Shown: piece by piece, positions 51,917 to 60,490 of the stretch
Position numbering within the stretch: position 1 is the first letter of the stretch
How the letters are laid out: each line of letters begins with the position of its first letter
Source: Paenibacillus bouchesdurhonensis
Lineage (GTDB): Bacteria > Bacillota > Bacilli > Paenibacillales > Paenibacillaceae
DNA: 64,000 nt
NCBI RefSeq assembly: GCF_900155685.1
Contig: NZ_LT732548.1
Span: 3,774,686 to 3,838,685, forward strand
Direction of reading: 5' to 3'
Position numbers and translations under genes: made by a program
Notes under the pieces: model-generated
The model's database searches: none
What the model was told of the DNA's origin: nothing
The model's input: only the letters and a program-made list of their open reading frames with translations

Positions 51917-52672
51917 TTAACCAAAACGTCCTGAAATATAATCTTCGGTACGGGAATCCTGTGGTGTCGAAAACAGTTTTCGAGTATCATCTGTCTCAAT
52001 AATTTCACCACTCAGGAAAAAAACGGTCTGATCGGAGATCCGAGCCGCTTGATGCATGTTATGAGTAACCATAACGATGGTATACCTGTCTTTTAATTCT
52101 TGAACCAATTCTTCGATCTTCAGTGTAGAAATTGGATCGAGCGCTGAAGTCGCTTCATCCATTAACAGAATGTCTGGCTGGACAGCGATGGCTCTGGCGA
52201 TGCAGAGCCGCTGTTGCTGACCGCCGGATAAACTGAGCGCGGAACGTTTAAGAAAGTCCTTGACCTCATCCCACAACACCGCTTGACGAAGGCTCTGTTC
52301 TACAATTTGATCCAGCTTGGCCTTATTCTTAACGCCATGCAGACGGGGGCCGTAGGCAACATTATCATAGATCGATTTCGGAAAAGGATTCGGCTGCTGA
52401 AACACCATGCCGACCTGTTTGCGCAACGTCTCTACCTCCACATCGTCACTGTAAATATCCTTGCCGCCAATTTGTACGGTTCCCTCGATTCGCGTACCCG
52501 GAATCATATCGTTCATCCGATTGAGTGTCCGCAGCAATGTGGATTTGCCGCAGCCCGACGGGCCGATAAATGCGGTAATAGCTTTCTCTGGAATATCCAG
52601 GGACATATTCTTAAGCGCCTGAAATTGGTCATAATACAAATTCAATTTATCAATATGGATGATCGGTTCCAT
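51917..52672 (-). CDS. pstB: Phosphate ABC transporter ATPase PstB (second copy)
   Basis: This 251-residue paralogue of the protein at 40788-41546 has Walker A GPSGCGKST, signature LSGGQQQRLCIARAIA, Walker B ILLMDEATSALDP and the same DDYISGRFG-type C-terminus. The Walker B Pro (DEP) is Ala here. It has its own four-unit PhoP box and is co-transcribed with phoU. It could replace or compete with the first PstB; which one pairs with PstCA is not readable. Confidence 0.93.
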   Translation of the reverse strand: MEPIIHIDKLNLYYDQFQALKNMSLDIPEKAITAFIGPSGCGKSTLLRTLNRMNDMIPGTRIEGTVQIGGKDIYSDDVEVETLRKQVGMVFQQPNPFPKSIYDNVAYGPRLHGVKNKAKLDQIVEQSLRQAVLWDEVKDFLKRSALSLSGGQQQRLCIARAIAVQPDILLMDEATSALDPISTLKIEELVQELKDRYTIVMVTHNMHQAARISDQTVFFLSGEIIETDDTRKLFSTPQDSRTEDYISGRFG

Positions 52673-52758
52673 GTCATTTCTCCTTCATATCTCAGCAGCA
52701 TACCGACAACAGCTATTGGGTCAGTTATTAGTGTGTATCAAACTTTAGACATAAAACC

Positions 52759-52812
52759 ATTTTACCTTCTTTATGTAAAAGATATTACCCTGAAATGTAA
52801 ACGCAGTGTAAA
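52759..52812 (-). promoter_or_regulatory. PhoP-box promoter of pstB2-phoU
   Basis: On the minus strand TTTACA (52812-52807), TTTACA (52801-52796), GGGTAA (52790-52785) and TTTACA (52779-52774) repeat every 11 bases. TAAAAT (52764-52759) begins 9 bases after the last box, the same geometry as at pstS. Confidence 0.88.
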
Positions 52813-52867
52813 ATATGTTTTCCACACATTAACATATCAGCGATTCTCAGAGTTTTTTGAAAGCAAT

Positions 52868-54076
52868 TTAGCGTTCCCCAGATAACTGCCCGAGTTCCTG
52901 CAGCACAATCTCGGTCTTCAATGCTGCATTTCCTGCGGTCTGGTACACGTCCCGCCCCCTTGATTCCACACTTCGTACCGATTCAACGAGCATTTTAAAA
53001 GTATGATCCGCACTGTTCACCCGCTCGTGACTGAGCTGCATTTCCTCCGTGGCCAAGGATGAAGCGTCTGCCGTTTGCCGAACAAGATCGCTGATTATGC
53101 TGAGGGTTGACCCGATATCATCCGAGAACTGCTTGGTTTGATGCGCCAACTTTCTAATTTCGCTGGCGACGACCGCAAACCCCCTCCCATGCTCGCCGGC
53201 ATGAGCCGCCTCAATCGAGGCATTCATCGCAAGCAAGCCACTGCGATCGGCCAACTCCCGGATCGAAGCAGTGATTGACGAGATATTGCTTGCATGCTGC
53301 TGTAAAGCAGTTACCTGCTCTGCTTGGGATTTTGTCAGCGACAGCACGCGGCTAAACGAGGCTTGCACCGCTCCAAGCTCAGATCGGCCAGTTGTCGCAA
53401 AGCCGCTCATCTCCTCTGACTCCCGCAAGCTGCGTTCGGAAGTAATGGACACCTCCTTGACCGATTGATCGATTTCAAGTACTCTGGCCTGACTTTCCCT
53501 AACAATCGCTTCTCGAGTTCGATCCGCTTCCCGCTGCAGCTCTCTCGACATCAGCATGAGATCCTGAACCGTCATAACACCTCTGAACTTTCCTTCCTCC
53601 GTAAGAAGCAGGCTATCATAGAACACAGCGGCGCCCCGGTTCAAAGCTGCGTCGATCAGTTGCCTTGGCGAGGTAGTTATCTCCGTGATCAGCGGCGATT
53701 TCTCGGCAAACATCAAAGCAGGCCTCTCATAGAATAAATCCGCGGCAAAACGCCCGGCCAATTGACGATAGAAGGCATCCCTCATCAAAAGGCCCAATGG
53801 CCTATTCGAGAGATCGCACACAATGACGCAAGGGATTTTAGCATCCGCTTGAAATAATTTCAGAACACCAAGACAAGATGCCTCTGGATCTGCCGTCGGC
53901 ACAGTTCTGCAGTAGGCTTCTGTCTTCACTGCACTGCTGTGATCGCGCATAACTGCAGATGAAATTTCTGCATCCTCTTTATCCCCCTTGGATTGCTCTA
54001 CAAACAATTCAGCAGCACTAAAGTCGGTTGTAACATCCTCTCGCTCAGCAACAGCCTGATTAACCACACTTACCAC
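52868..54076 (-). CDS. Soluble methyl-accepting chemotaxis-type protein with CBS domains
   Basis: The 402-residue protein lacks transmembrane segments. Residues about 60-180 resemble a pair of CBS domains (VLKLFQADAKIPCVIV, RGVMTVQDLML). The C-terminal half is an MCP signalling domain with a hairpin tip containing ADRSGLLAMNASIEAAHAGEHGRGFAVVA. It may couple an intracellular nucleotide signal to CheA or another partner. The gene lies directly upstream of the Pho-box promoter of pstB2-phoU and on the same strand, with its own transcript end unclear. Confidence 0.85.
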   Translation of the reverse strand: MVSVVNQAVAEREDVTTDFSAAELFVEQSKGDKEDAEISSAVMRDHSSAVKTEAYCRTVPTADPEASCLGVLKLFQADAKIPCVIVCDLSNRPLGLLMRDAFYRQLAGRFAADLFYERPALMFAEKSPLITEITTSPRQLIDAALNRGAAVFYDSLLLTEEGKFRGVMTVQDLMLMSRELQREADRTREAIVRESQARVLEIDQSVKEVSITSERSLRESEEMSGFATTGRSELGAVQASFSRVLSLTKSQAEQVTALQQHASNISSITASIRELADRSGLLAMNASIEAAHAGEHGRGFAVVASEIRKLAHQTKQFSDDIGSTLSIISDLVRQTADASSLATEEMQLSHERVNSADHTFKMLVESVRSVESRGRDVYQTAGNAALKTEIVLQELGQLSGER

Positions 54077-54258
54077 TCCCCCATCCGTACCTGCTCTTCA
54101 GTCTTCTCTCTCTCTGAATGAATCATAGAAGAAATTTGTTAAGCACGTGTCAACGGTACTTTGGGCCTATGTTAAATGTTTTACAAACTAATGAACTTGG
54201 AGCCTACCATAGGAAAGATTGATTGTTTTTACAAGTACTCCCCTAAGAAGCTTTCCTC

Positions 54259-54292
54259 CAAAAAAATGGCCCCTGTATTATTCAGAGGCCAT
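54259..54292 (-). terminator. Terminator of phoP
   Basis: Minus-strand ATGGCCTCTG/CAGGGGCCAT stem (one G-U), then seven U residues. Confidence 0.85.
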
Positions 54293-54315
54293 CCTTTGTA
54301 TTGGTTATAGATCAT

Positions 54316-55047
54316 TCAAATGGTTGATGCCTTCTTCTTGTTAACGACCAGCTTATAACCGACTCCGCGAATGGAATCAATATATACCGATCCGGGATCA
54401 AGCTCCAGCTTCTTCCGCAGCGAGCTTACGTGCACGTCCACCGTCCGCTGCCCGCCGATATAGTCGAATCCCCATACCGCATTCATCAAGTCGTCCCGCG
54501 TCATGACTACTCCCGGCTTACGAGCCAAGTACAGCAGTACCTCGAATTCCTTCGGCCGCAGCGTGATTGGCTCGCTCCCTAAAGTTACTTCATACTTCTC
54601 CGGATAAATGACGAGATCGCCCAACGTAATTTGCGAACCAGTCTCTTGAGAATGCGACTTCTTCTCCGGCTCATCCAGTCCCGAGGATCTTCTCAGCACT
54701 GCGGCTACGCGTGCCAATAGCTCAGCTACGCCAAAAGGCTTCGTAATATAATCATCTGCTCCCGATTTCAAACCCTGAACGACTTCCTCTTCTGCGTTCT
54801 TCGCAGTCAGCATAATAACGGGTGTCTTCACGCCTTCATTCCGAAGCCTTGACATAATTTCGAACCCGTTCATGCCCGGCAGCATCAAGTCCAGCAATAT
54901 CAAATTAAAATCGTTTTTCAATGCCGTTTCCAACCCAGACTGTCCATGCTCCTCAACCACGACTTCATAACCTTCGCTTGAAAGATTATAAGACAGAAGC
55001 CTCGAAAGCGTTGGCTCATCCTCAATAACTAACAGCCGTTGCGTCAT
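54316..55047 (-). CDS. phoP: Phosphate-starvation response regulator PhoP
   Basis: The 243-residue OmpR-family regulator has a receiver (VIEDEPTL, phospho-acceptor Asp in LILLDLMLPG, YITKPFG) and a winged helix (TRDDLMNAVWG, RTVDVHVSSLRKKL). It activates the pst and pho genes through TTTACA-type boxes. I chose ATG 55047, behind GGGGGG; the ATG four codons earlier leaves no RBS. Pho boxes lie 57 bases upstream, implying autoregulation. Its kinase gene phoR is upstream, the reverse of the B. subtilis order. Confidence 0.92.
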   Translation of the reverse strand: MTQRLLVIEDEPTLSRLLSYNLSSEGYEVVVEEHGQSGLETALKNDFNLILLDLMLPGMNGFEIMSRLRNEGVKTPVIMLTAKNAEEEVVQGLKSGADDYITKPFGVAELLARVAAVLRRSSGLDEPEKKSHSQETGSQITLGDLVIYPEKYEVTLGSEPITLRPKEFEVLLYLARKPGVVMTRDDLMNAVWGFDYIGGQRTVDVHVSSLRKKLELDPGSVYIDSIRGVGYKLVVNKKKASTI

Positions 55048-55103
55048 AGTACCCCCCATTTTCTAGTCCAGCATAATGGATGTCGACGAATCATGACAAG
55101 CCC

Positions 55104-55135
55104 AGCATATCATGGCATTGTTAACGTAGTGTAAA
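55104..55135 (-). promoter_or_regulatory. PhoP-box promoter of phoP
   Basis: On the minus strand TTTACA (55135-55130) and TTAACA (55124-55119) are 11 bases apart; TATGCT (55109-55104) begins 9 bases later. Same geometry as at pstS and pstB2-phoU. Confidence 0.75.
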
Positions 55136-55214
55136 ATTTTCAATGAATTTCACATTGTACTTATTTTTTAATTTTCAATTTTCATTTCATACTATTTATA
55201 TACCCTATTGTTAA

Positions 55215-57011
55215 TCAATCTATAGGGTGCATAAGAGGGAGTTCAAGGATAAACGAGGTTCCTTCACCTACTCTGCTCTCTACCCGAATCATGCCCCGGT
55301 GCAGATCCACCAAGTGCTTAACGATGGATAACCCCAGTCCTGTACCGCCTGACCCCCGGGAACGAGCTTTGTCCACTCTATAAAACCGCTCGAAAATTCG
55401 CGGCAAATCCTTCTTCGGAATACCAATGCCCGTATCGCTAACCGTGAACCGGATCATCTCATGCTCCCCGCCCTCGTGCAGAACCTCGGCGGTGACTCTT
55501 ACCCTTCCGCCTTCGAGCGTATAGCTGATCGCATTCGAAATAAGATTCATAAATATTTGCCGGAGCCGATCCTCATCTCCCTCGATAAATAAATGCTCCG
55601 GGATTTCCTGCAGTAAAACAATGGATTTCTTGTTCGCTGCAGGAAGGAGCACCTCAATGACACTGTCCAGCAGCTCTGTCAGGTGAATCGGTGCATATTC
55701 CAAGGGAACACGCTTGGATTCAATTTTGGACAATTCCAGAATGTCCCCGATCAATCGGTTCAGCCGATCGGCTTCATCATAAATAATTTGCAGGAAAGAG
55801 CGCATGGTGTCGGTATCCTTAACCCCTCCAGATAACAATGTCTCGGCAAATCCTTTTACAGCTGCAATCGGTGTCTTCAACTCATGGGAGACATTTGCCA
55901 CGAATTCGCTGCGCATTCTTTCCAGCCGGCGAATATCGGTCACATCCTGCAGCAAGAATAGCATTCCCCGGTAACTTTCGTCATCTTCACTCATCGGAAC
56001 GCCATCGAAATGGAGAGTTCTCTCTTCGGGATCGTATACATTGCGTTCTTCCTGCAAATATTCCTTATGCTGAATGCCTTCCTCCATGAACTTCATGAAC
56101 TCATAATTTCGCTTCAGAATCGAATAAGGCTTGCCTAAGAGCTGATCCCCTTGCATATGCAAAATCCGTTCCGCCTCTCGGTTTACAAGTGCAATCTGGC
56201 CAGCGGCATCCACCATCACAATTCCTCCGGTCATGTTCGCCAAAACGCTTTGCATCAGATCCTCATTATCCCTAATCCACTTTAGCTGCTGCTGTAAACT
56301 GTCCGCCATCCCGTTAATGGCAAAAGCCAATTGACCGATCTCATCCTTGCGATGAAGCTTTACCCGCGCGTCATAATCCAGGCTGGATATTCGATTAGCT
56401 ACGCGCGTGATATGCTCCAGCGGCTTGGTCAGTCCGCCTGCAATTCGATAGCTAAGAAGCGCTGCCGCCAGGAACAGAATGATCAGGCCTCCGGCCATCC
56501 ACGCCCATCCCCGGTTCATTCCTTCATCTATGGCATTTAAGCTCATCGATAAGCGAATATATCCGTCGAAGCCCTCGGCGGAGTACACTTTATGAGCGAC
56601 ATAAAGCATGTCTTCATCAAGCGTCTCGCTATGCCGGATGATGCTGCCGAACTTCCCTTCCGACGCTGAAAGGATCTCCTCACGGTCTAAGTGATTATCC
56701 ATATCAGCAGCATTCTTCTCTGAATCCCCAACCACTCGCCCGTCCAAGTCAATGAAAGTAACCCGAGAGTTGATACGCTGCTCCAGTTCCTTCGCTTCCC
56801 GCGTATAATATTCCACCACTTGCGGACTGTTGTCGAGCGGACGAAATGGGAAGGTATACTCTAATAAGCTTATTTCTCGCACCAAGTTCTCTTCCAGCGC
56901 ACGGATGTGCGAGTCCTTAAATACCTTTACCATGGATAATCCCGCAGCAAGCATGGATATCCCAATCAAGCTCATCAATATGAGCGTCAGCCGTGTTCGA
57001 AATGTCTTCAT
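55215..57011 (-). CDS. phoR: Phosphate-responsive sensor histidine kinase PhoR
   Basis: The 598-residue kinase has TM1 (about 9-28), an extracytoplasmic sensor (to about 165), TM2 (about 168-188), HAMP, a PAS domain (about 250-345), the HisKA motif VSHELKTPIAAVKGF and HATPase_c boxes (NLISNAISYT; VSDTGIGIPKKDLPRIFERFY; GGTGLGLSIVKHL). Length and order match B. subtilis PhoR. It starts only 2 bases after the fumarase stop with a weak RBS, so its translation is probably coupled to fumarase. The 155-base gap before phoP contains the phoP Pho boxes. Confidence 0.92.
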   Translation of the reverse strand: MKTFRTRLTLILMSLIGISMLAAGLSMVKVFKDSHIRALEENLVREISLLEYTFPFRPLDNSPQVVEYYTREAKELEQRINSRVTFIDLDGRVVGDSEKNAADMDNHLDREEILSASEGKFGSIIRHSETLDEDMLYVAHKVYSAEGFDGYIRLSMSLNAIDEGMNRGWAWMAGGLIILFLAAALLSYRIAGGLTKPLEHITRVANRISSLDYDARVKLHRKDEIGQLAFAINGMADSLQQQLKWIRDNEDLMQSVLANMTGGIVMVDAAGQIALVNREAERILHMQGDQLLGKPYSILKRNYEFMKFMEEGIQHKEYLQEERNVYDPEERTLHFDGVPMSEDDESYRGMLFLLQDVTDIRRLERMRSEFVANVSHELKTPIAAVKGFAETLLSGGVKDTDTMRSFLQIIYDEADRLNRLIGDILELSKIESKRVPLEYAPIHLTELLDSVIEVLLPAANKKSIVLLQEIPEHLFIEGDEDRLRQIFMNLISNAISYTLEGGRVRVTAEVLHEGGEHEMIRFTVSDTGIGIPKKDLPRIFERFYRVDKARSRGSGGTGLGLSIVKHLVDLHRGMIRVESRVGEGTSFILELPLMHPID

Positions 57012-57013
57012 GC

Positions 57014-58558
57014 TTATTTAAATACCGGCTCTTTGAATGCGGCCAGCTTCTCTAACGAAGATTTCTCCACATCCGCATGCAGACTTTCACCATGAGAATC
57101 CATCGTCACAATAGCAGCGAAACCGTCTACTTCCAAATGCCACATTGCTTCAGGAATACCGAATTCCATGAAATCGACGCCATTAACGTTCTTAATGCAC
57201 TCAGCGTAATATTGCGCTGCGCCTCCGATAGCATTCAAATAGACGCCTCCATGCTCCTTCAGTGCCTCAAGCGTCTTCTGGCCCATGCCGCCTTTACCGA
57301 TTACAGCGCGAATGCCAAATTTCTTAATAATGTCGCCCTGATAAGGCTCCTCGCGAATGCTCGTCGTCGGACCCGCAGCCTTGACATGCCAGCCCTGCTC
57401 ATCCTTCAGCATGACCGGCCCGCAGTGATATATAACTGCGCCATTCAAATCAACTGGAGCGTCATGATCCATCAAATATTTATGGAGAGCATCGCGGCCC
57501 GTATGCATTTCTCCCTTGATGACGACGACATCTCCTACACGCAGGCTGCGAATCTGCTCTTCCGTAATCGGAGTATGCAGAACCACCTCACGGTTCGCCT
57601 TAGAAGCCGGCTCGGCTGCCGCGGCAACGGCTGACTCGCTATCCTGGATTGCTACCTCCGACCCGCGCTCGTACAACCAATTCATAATTTCTCCGCTAGC
57701 CGGATCAATGGCTACGCCTTGCCGTCTAAATGCCCAGCAATTGTATGCGACAGATACGAAGAAACTAGCAGGAAGACGATTCGCCGCGCCAATCTTACAG
57801 CCAAGCAGCGTTACTTCCCCGCCGAAACCCATCGTTCCGATGCCCAGTTTGTTTGCATTATCCATAATGTATTCTTCAAGCTGCCGGAGTTCCTCCACCG
57901 GATTCACATCATCGGCAGAACGAAACAATTGCTGCTTCGCGAGCTCATATCCCGTTGTCCGGTCGCCCCCTATGCCAACGCCGATAAATCCAGCACTGCA
58001 GCCCTGGCCTTGAGCCTGGTAAATCGCATGTAGAATACATTTGCGAATGCCGTCCAGATCACGTCCTGCGCGCCCCAGCGCCTCCAATTCGGCAGGCAGG
58101 CTATATTGAATATTCTTATTCTCACAGCCGCCGCCTTTTAGGATAAGCCGGATATCTACAACATTCTCTTCCCATTGCTCAAAATGAATTACAGGCGTTC
58201 CCGGCCCTAAATTATCCCCGCTGTTCTCTCCCGTCAGCGAGTCAACTGAGTTAGGACGGAGCTTGCCCTCTTTGGTTGCCCGCTGGATTGCCGCGAGGAT
58301 TCCCTTCTTCATCTCTATTTGATTCGCACCGACAGGGGTATGCACGATAAAAGTAGGCATGCCTGTATCTTGACAAATCGGCGATACTTGCTCCTCAGCC
58401 ATTTTAATATTCGTCGTGATCGTGGATAGAGCAAGCCCTGCTCTAGTATCCTGATTTTCCGCCAGTGTTCCCCGCTTTATCGCCCGCCGCACATCCGCAG
58501 GCAAATTCGTTGAAGTCTCTACAATGAGTTCATACACGCTTTGTTCAAACTGCCGCAT
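57014..58558 (-). CDS. Class I (iron-sulfur) fumarate hydratase
   Basis: The 514-residue enzyme interconverts fumarate and malate in the TCA cycle. Class I fumarases bind a 4Fe-4S cluster by three Cys; these fit Cys62 (PICQDTG), the Cys in GGGCENKN, and the Cys in EVTLLGCKIG. The C-terminal domain includes GKGGMG and SIREEPYQGDIIKKFG. Its position near mdh and icd fits metabolic grouping, and its stop is 2 bases from the phoR start. Confidence 0.9.
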   Translation of the reverse strand: MRQFEQSVYELIVETSTNLPADVRRAIKRGTLAENQDTRAGLALSTITTNIKMAEEQVSPICQDTGMPTFIVHTPVGANQIEMKKGILAAIQRATKEGKLRPNSVDSLTGENSGDNLGPGTPVIHFEQWEENVVDIRLILKGGGCENKNIQYSLPAELEALGRAGRDLDGIRKCILHAIYQAQGQGCSAGFIGVGIGGDRTTGYELAKQQLFRSADDVNPVEELRQLEEYIMDNANKLGIGTMGFGGEVTLLGCKIGAANRLPASFFVSVAYNCWAFRRQGVAIDPASGEIMNWLYERGSEVAIQDSESAVAAAAEPASKANREVVLHTPITEEQIRSLRVGDVVVIKGEMHTGRDALHKYLMDHDAPVDLNGAVIYHCGPVMLKDEQGWHVKAAGPTTSIREEPYQGDIIKKFGIRAVIGKGGMGQKTLEALKEHGGVYLNAIGGAAQYYAECIKNVNGVDFMEFGIPEAMWHLEVDGFAAIVTMDSHGESLHADVEKSSLEKLAAFKEPVFK

Positions 58559-58723
58559 AATCCAAGATCCCCTCTCTTGTCTTCAAGTAACTAATTGACA
58601 CAAAATTGCTGCGAATCTTACTGTTGGATTAACCTGTACATTAGTCTTATAATAACATAAACATAGTGACAGGTTGACATATTCTGTTCAAATTTGCTCG
58701 TTAAGAAGAGAGGTAGTTCACCG

Positions 58724-59353
58724 ATGAATTTTCATTTCTCCGCCTACATGTACCGTCTTCGTTCCATTAAGCGCTGGAGCCTGATGAGGAGTACGGCCAC
58801 TGAGAATGTAGCCGAGCATTCTTTCCACGTAGCCTTGCTCACTCATCTGCTATGCGAAATTGGCAATCGTCTATATGGACGGAGCCTTAATTCAGATCGT
58901 GCGGCAACGCTAGCTTTATTTCATGATGCAACAGAAGTGTTTACAGGCGACATTCCGACCCCTGTCAAGCACCACAATCCCCGGTTACTATCAAGCTTTC
59001 GCGAGATGGAAGGAATAGCAGCGGAACGCCTTCTGTCCATGGTGCCCCCGGAGCTCCAGCAAACCTATGGGCCATTATTATCCCCAAGCAAGCTGGCCAC
59101 CGGTAATACAGAGGACAAGGAACTGCTTAGATATGTTAAAGCTGCGGACAGCCTAGACGCTTACTTGAAATGTGCCTGGGAGCTCACATCAGGCAACCGT
59201 GAATTTGCCGTAGCGAGGGATCAACTGTTAGAGAAGCTGAACCGCCTCGATCTTCCGGAGGTCGATTATTTTCTTGAACATTTGGCCCCCAGCTTCGATA
59301 TGACGCTCGATGAGCTATCCGAACAAGCAGAAGCTCCTCCTCATTCGCCATAA
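58724..59353 (+). CDS. 5'-deoxynucleotidase of the YfbR type (HD superfamily)
   Basis: The 209-residue protein closely parallels E. coli YfbR, which dephosphorylates deoxyribonucleoside 5'-monophosphates. Shared signatures are RWSLMR, the metal-site H32 in ENVAEHS, HD pair H67-D68 in LFHDATEVFTGDIPTPVK, and the C-terminal YFLEHLAPSFDMTLDE. I chose ATG 58724 after AGAGGT; the longer frame adds a Lys-rich, non-homologous start. Transcribed alone, divergent from fumarase. Confidence 0.9.
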   Translation: MNFHFSAYMYRLRSIKRWSLMRSTATENVAEHSFHVALLTHLLCEIGNRLYGRSLNSDRAATLALFHDATEVFTGDIPTPVKHHNPRLLSSFREMEGIAAERLLSMVPPELQQTYGPLLSPSKLATGNTEDKELLRYVKAADSLDAYLKCAWELTSGNREFAVARDQLLEKLNRLDLPEVDYFLEHLAPSFDMTLDELSEQAEAPPHSP

Positions 59354-59356
59354 CCA

Positions 59357-59417
59357 GAAAAATCGCTCCAAGGATAAGCTATTGTCTCACATAGCGCTAT
59401 ATCCTTGAGAGCGATTG
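59357..59417 (-). terminator. Terminator of the SDR gene
   Basis: Long interrupted stem (AATCGCTC...GAGCGATT with AAGGAT/ATCCTT and GCTAT/ATAGC inside); minus-strand RNA ends TTTTTC. Confidence 0.7.
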
Positions 59418-59462
59418 ATTAACTTCTATATGCCTAGCCCCAGTAAGAAGCGAAAAAAGCTA

Positions 59463-60332
59463 CTATCCATTCACGATTTCTCCGCCGTTGATATGGATCA
59501 CTTGTCCACTAATGTAGGACGAGTCATCACAGCCCAGAAACACATATGCTGGTGCTAGTTCCTCCGGTTGACCCGGGCGCTGCATCGGTGTATTGCCTCC
59601 GAATTGAGCTACTTGCTCCTTATCGAAGGTAGAAGGAATGAGCGGCGTCCAGATCGGCCCCGGGGCCACAGCATTAACGCGGATTCCTTTCTTGCCGACA
59701 ATGTTCATTGAGAGTGCCCGCGTAAAGCTGACGATCGCCCCTTTCGTTGCTGAGTAATCGATCAGCTGTGGATTTCCTCGGTATGCAGTTACAGAGGCCG
59801 TGTTAATAATCGCGCTGCCCTTCTTCAAGTGAGGCATCGCGGCCTGTGTCACAAAGAACATTGCAAAAATGTTCGTTCGGAATGTCCTCTCCAACTGCTG
59901 GGCCGTAATGTCAGTAATTTCCTCTTGCGGATGCTGCTCAGCGGCGTTATTGATCAGAATATCCAGTCCGCCAAGCTGATCGACCGTTTGCTGCACGGCC
60001 TGCTTGGCAAAGGATTCGTCTCCTAAATCCCCGGAAATGAGCAAGCATCTCCGTCCCTCCTGTTCGACTTCTTGCTTCGTCTGCTTTGCATCCTCATTCT
60101 CGTTTAAATATACGATAGCTACATCAGCACCCTCTTTGGCATAGGCAACCGCCACCGCACGGCCAATCCCGCTGTCTCCGCCTGTAATTAACGCTACCTT
60201 GCCTTCTAGTTTGCCTGCTGCTTTATAGTTACCTTCATACTTCGGACGCGGATTCATTTCCCCTTCGATTCCGGGCCGCTGGTTCTGATGCTGCGGAGGC
60301 ATGGTTTGCTTACTTTGTCCACTGCCTGACAT
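59463..60332 (-). CDS. Short-chain dehydrogenase/reductase, general-stress type
   Basis: The 289-residue SDR belongs to the subgroup with an N-terminal extension (about 40 residues, Gln/Pro-rich) seen in B. subtilis general stress proteins such as YdaD. The cofactor loop GGDSGIGRAVA, NNAAEQHP, the catalytic Ser (NTASVTAY) and the YSATKGA motif (Tyr-x3-Lys) are complete. A cytoplasmic NAD(P)-dependent oxidoreductase; substrate unknown. RBS is AAGGAG. A sigma-B-like promoter lies about 120 bases upstream. Confidence 0.92.
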   Translation of the reverse strand: MSGSGQSKQTMPPQHQNQRPGIEGEMNPRPKYEGNYKAAGKLEGKVALITGGDSGIGRAVAVAYAKEGADVAIVYLNENEDAKQTKQEVEQEGRRCLLISGDLGDESFAKQAVQQTVDQLGGLDILINNAAEQHPQEEITDITAQQLERTFRTNIFAMFFVTQAAMPHLKKGSAIINTASVTAYRGNPQLIDYSATKGAIVSFTRALSMNIVGKKGIRVNAVAPGPIWTPLIPSTFDKEQVAQFGGNTPMQRPGQPEELAPAYVFLGCDDSSYISGQVIHINGGEIVNG

Positions 60333-60451
60333 GCTGCATTCTCCTTCCTCGCCTGTGAATTCATTTCCTGACCTTCTTAGAATAACCCTTGTCGTTCGGC
60401 TTATCCGCCTTCCTGCAAATCATGCACGTTAAGGAGTTAGTCAATTGGAAA

Positions 60452-60477
60452 TTACCACAACGAGCTTGGGTTTAAAC
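60452..60477 (-). promoter_or_regulatory. Possible sigma-B promoter for the stress SDR gene
   Basis: On the minus strand GTTTAA (60477-60472), 14 bases, then TGGTAA (60457-60452). The sigma-B consensus is GTTTAA-N12-15-GGGTAT; the -35 is perfect and the -10 matches 4 of 6. Confidence 0.35.
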
Positions 60478-60490
60478 AATGTGGCGCGAA

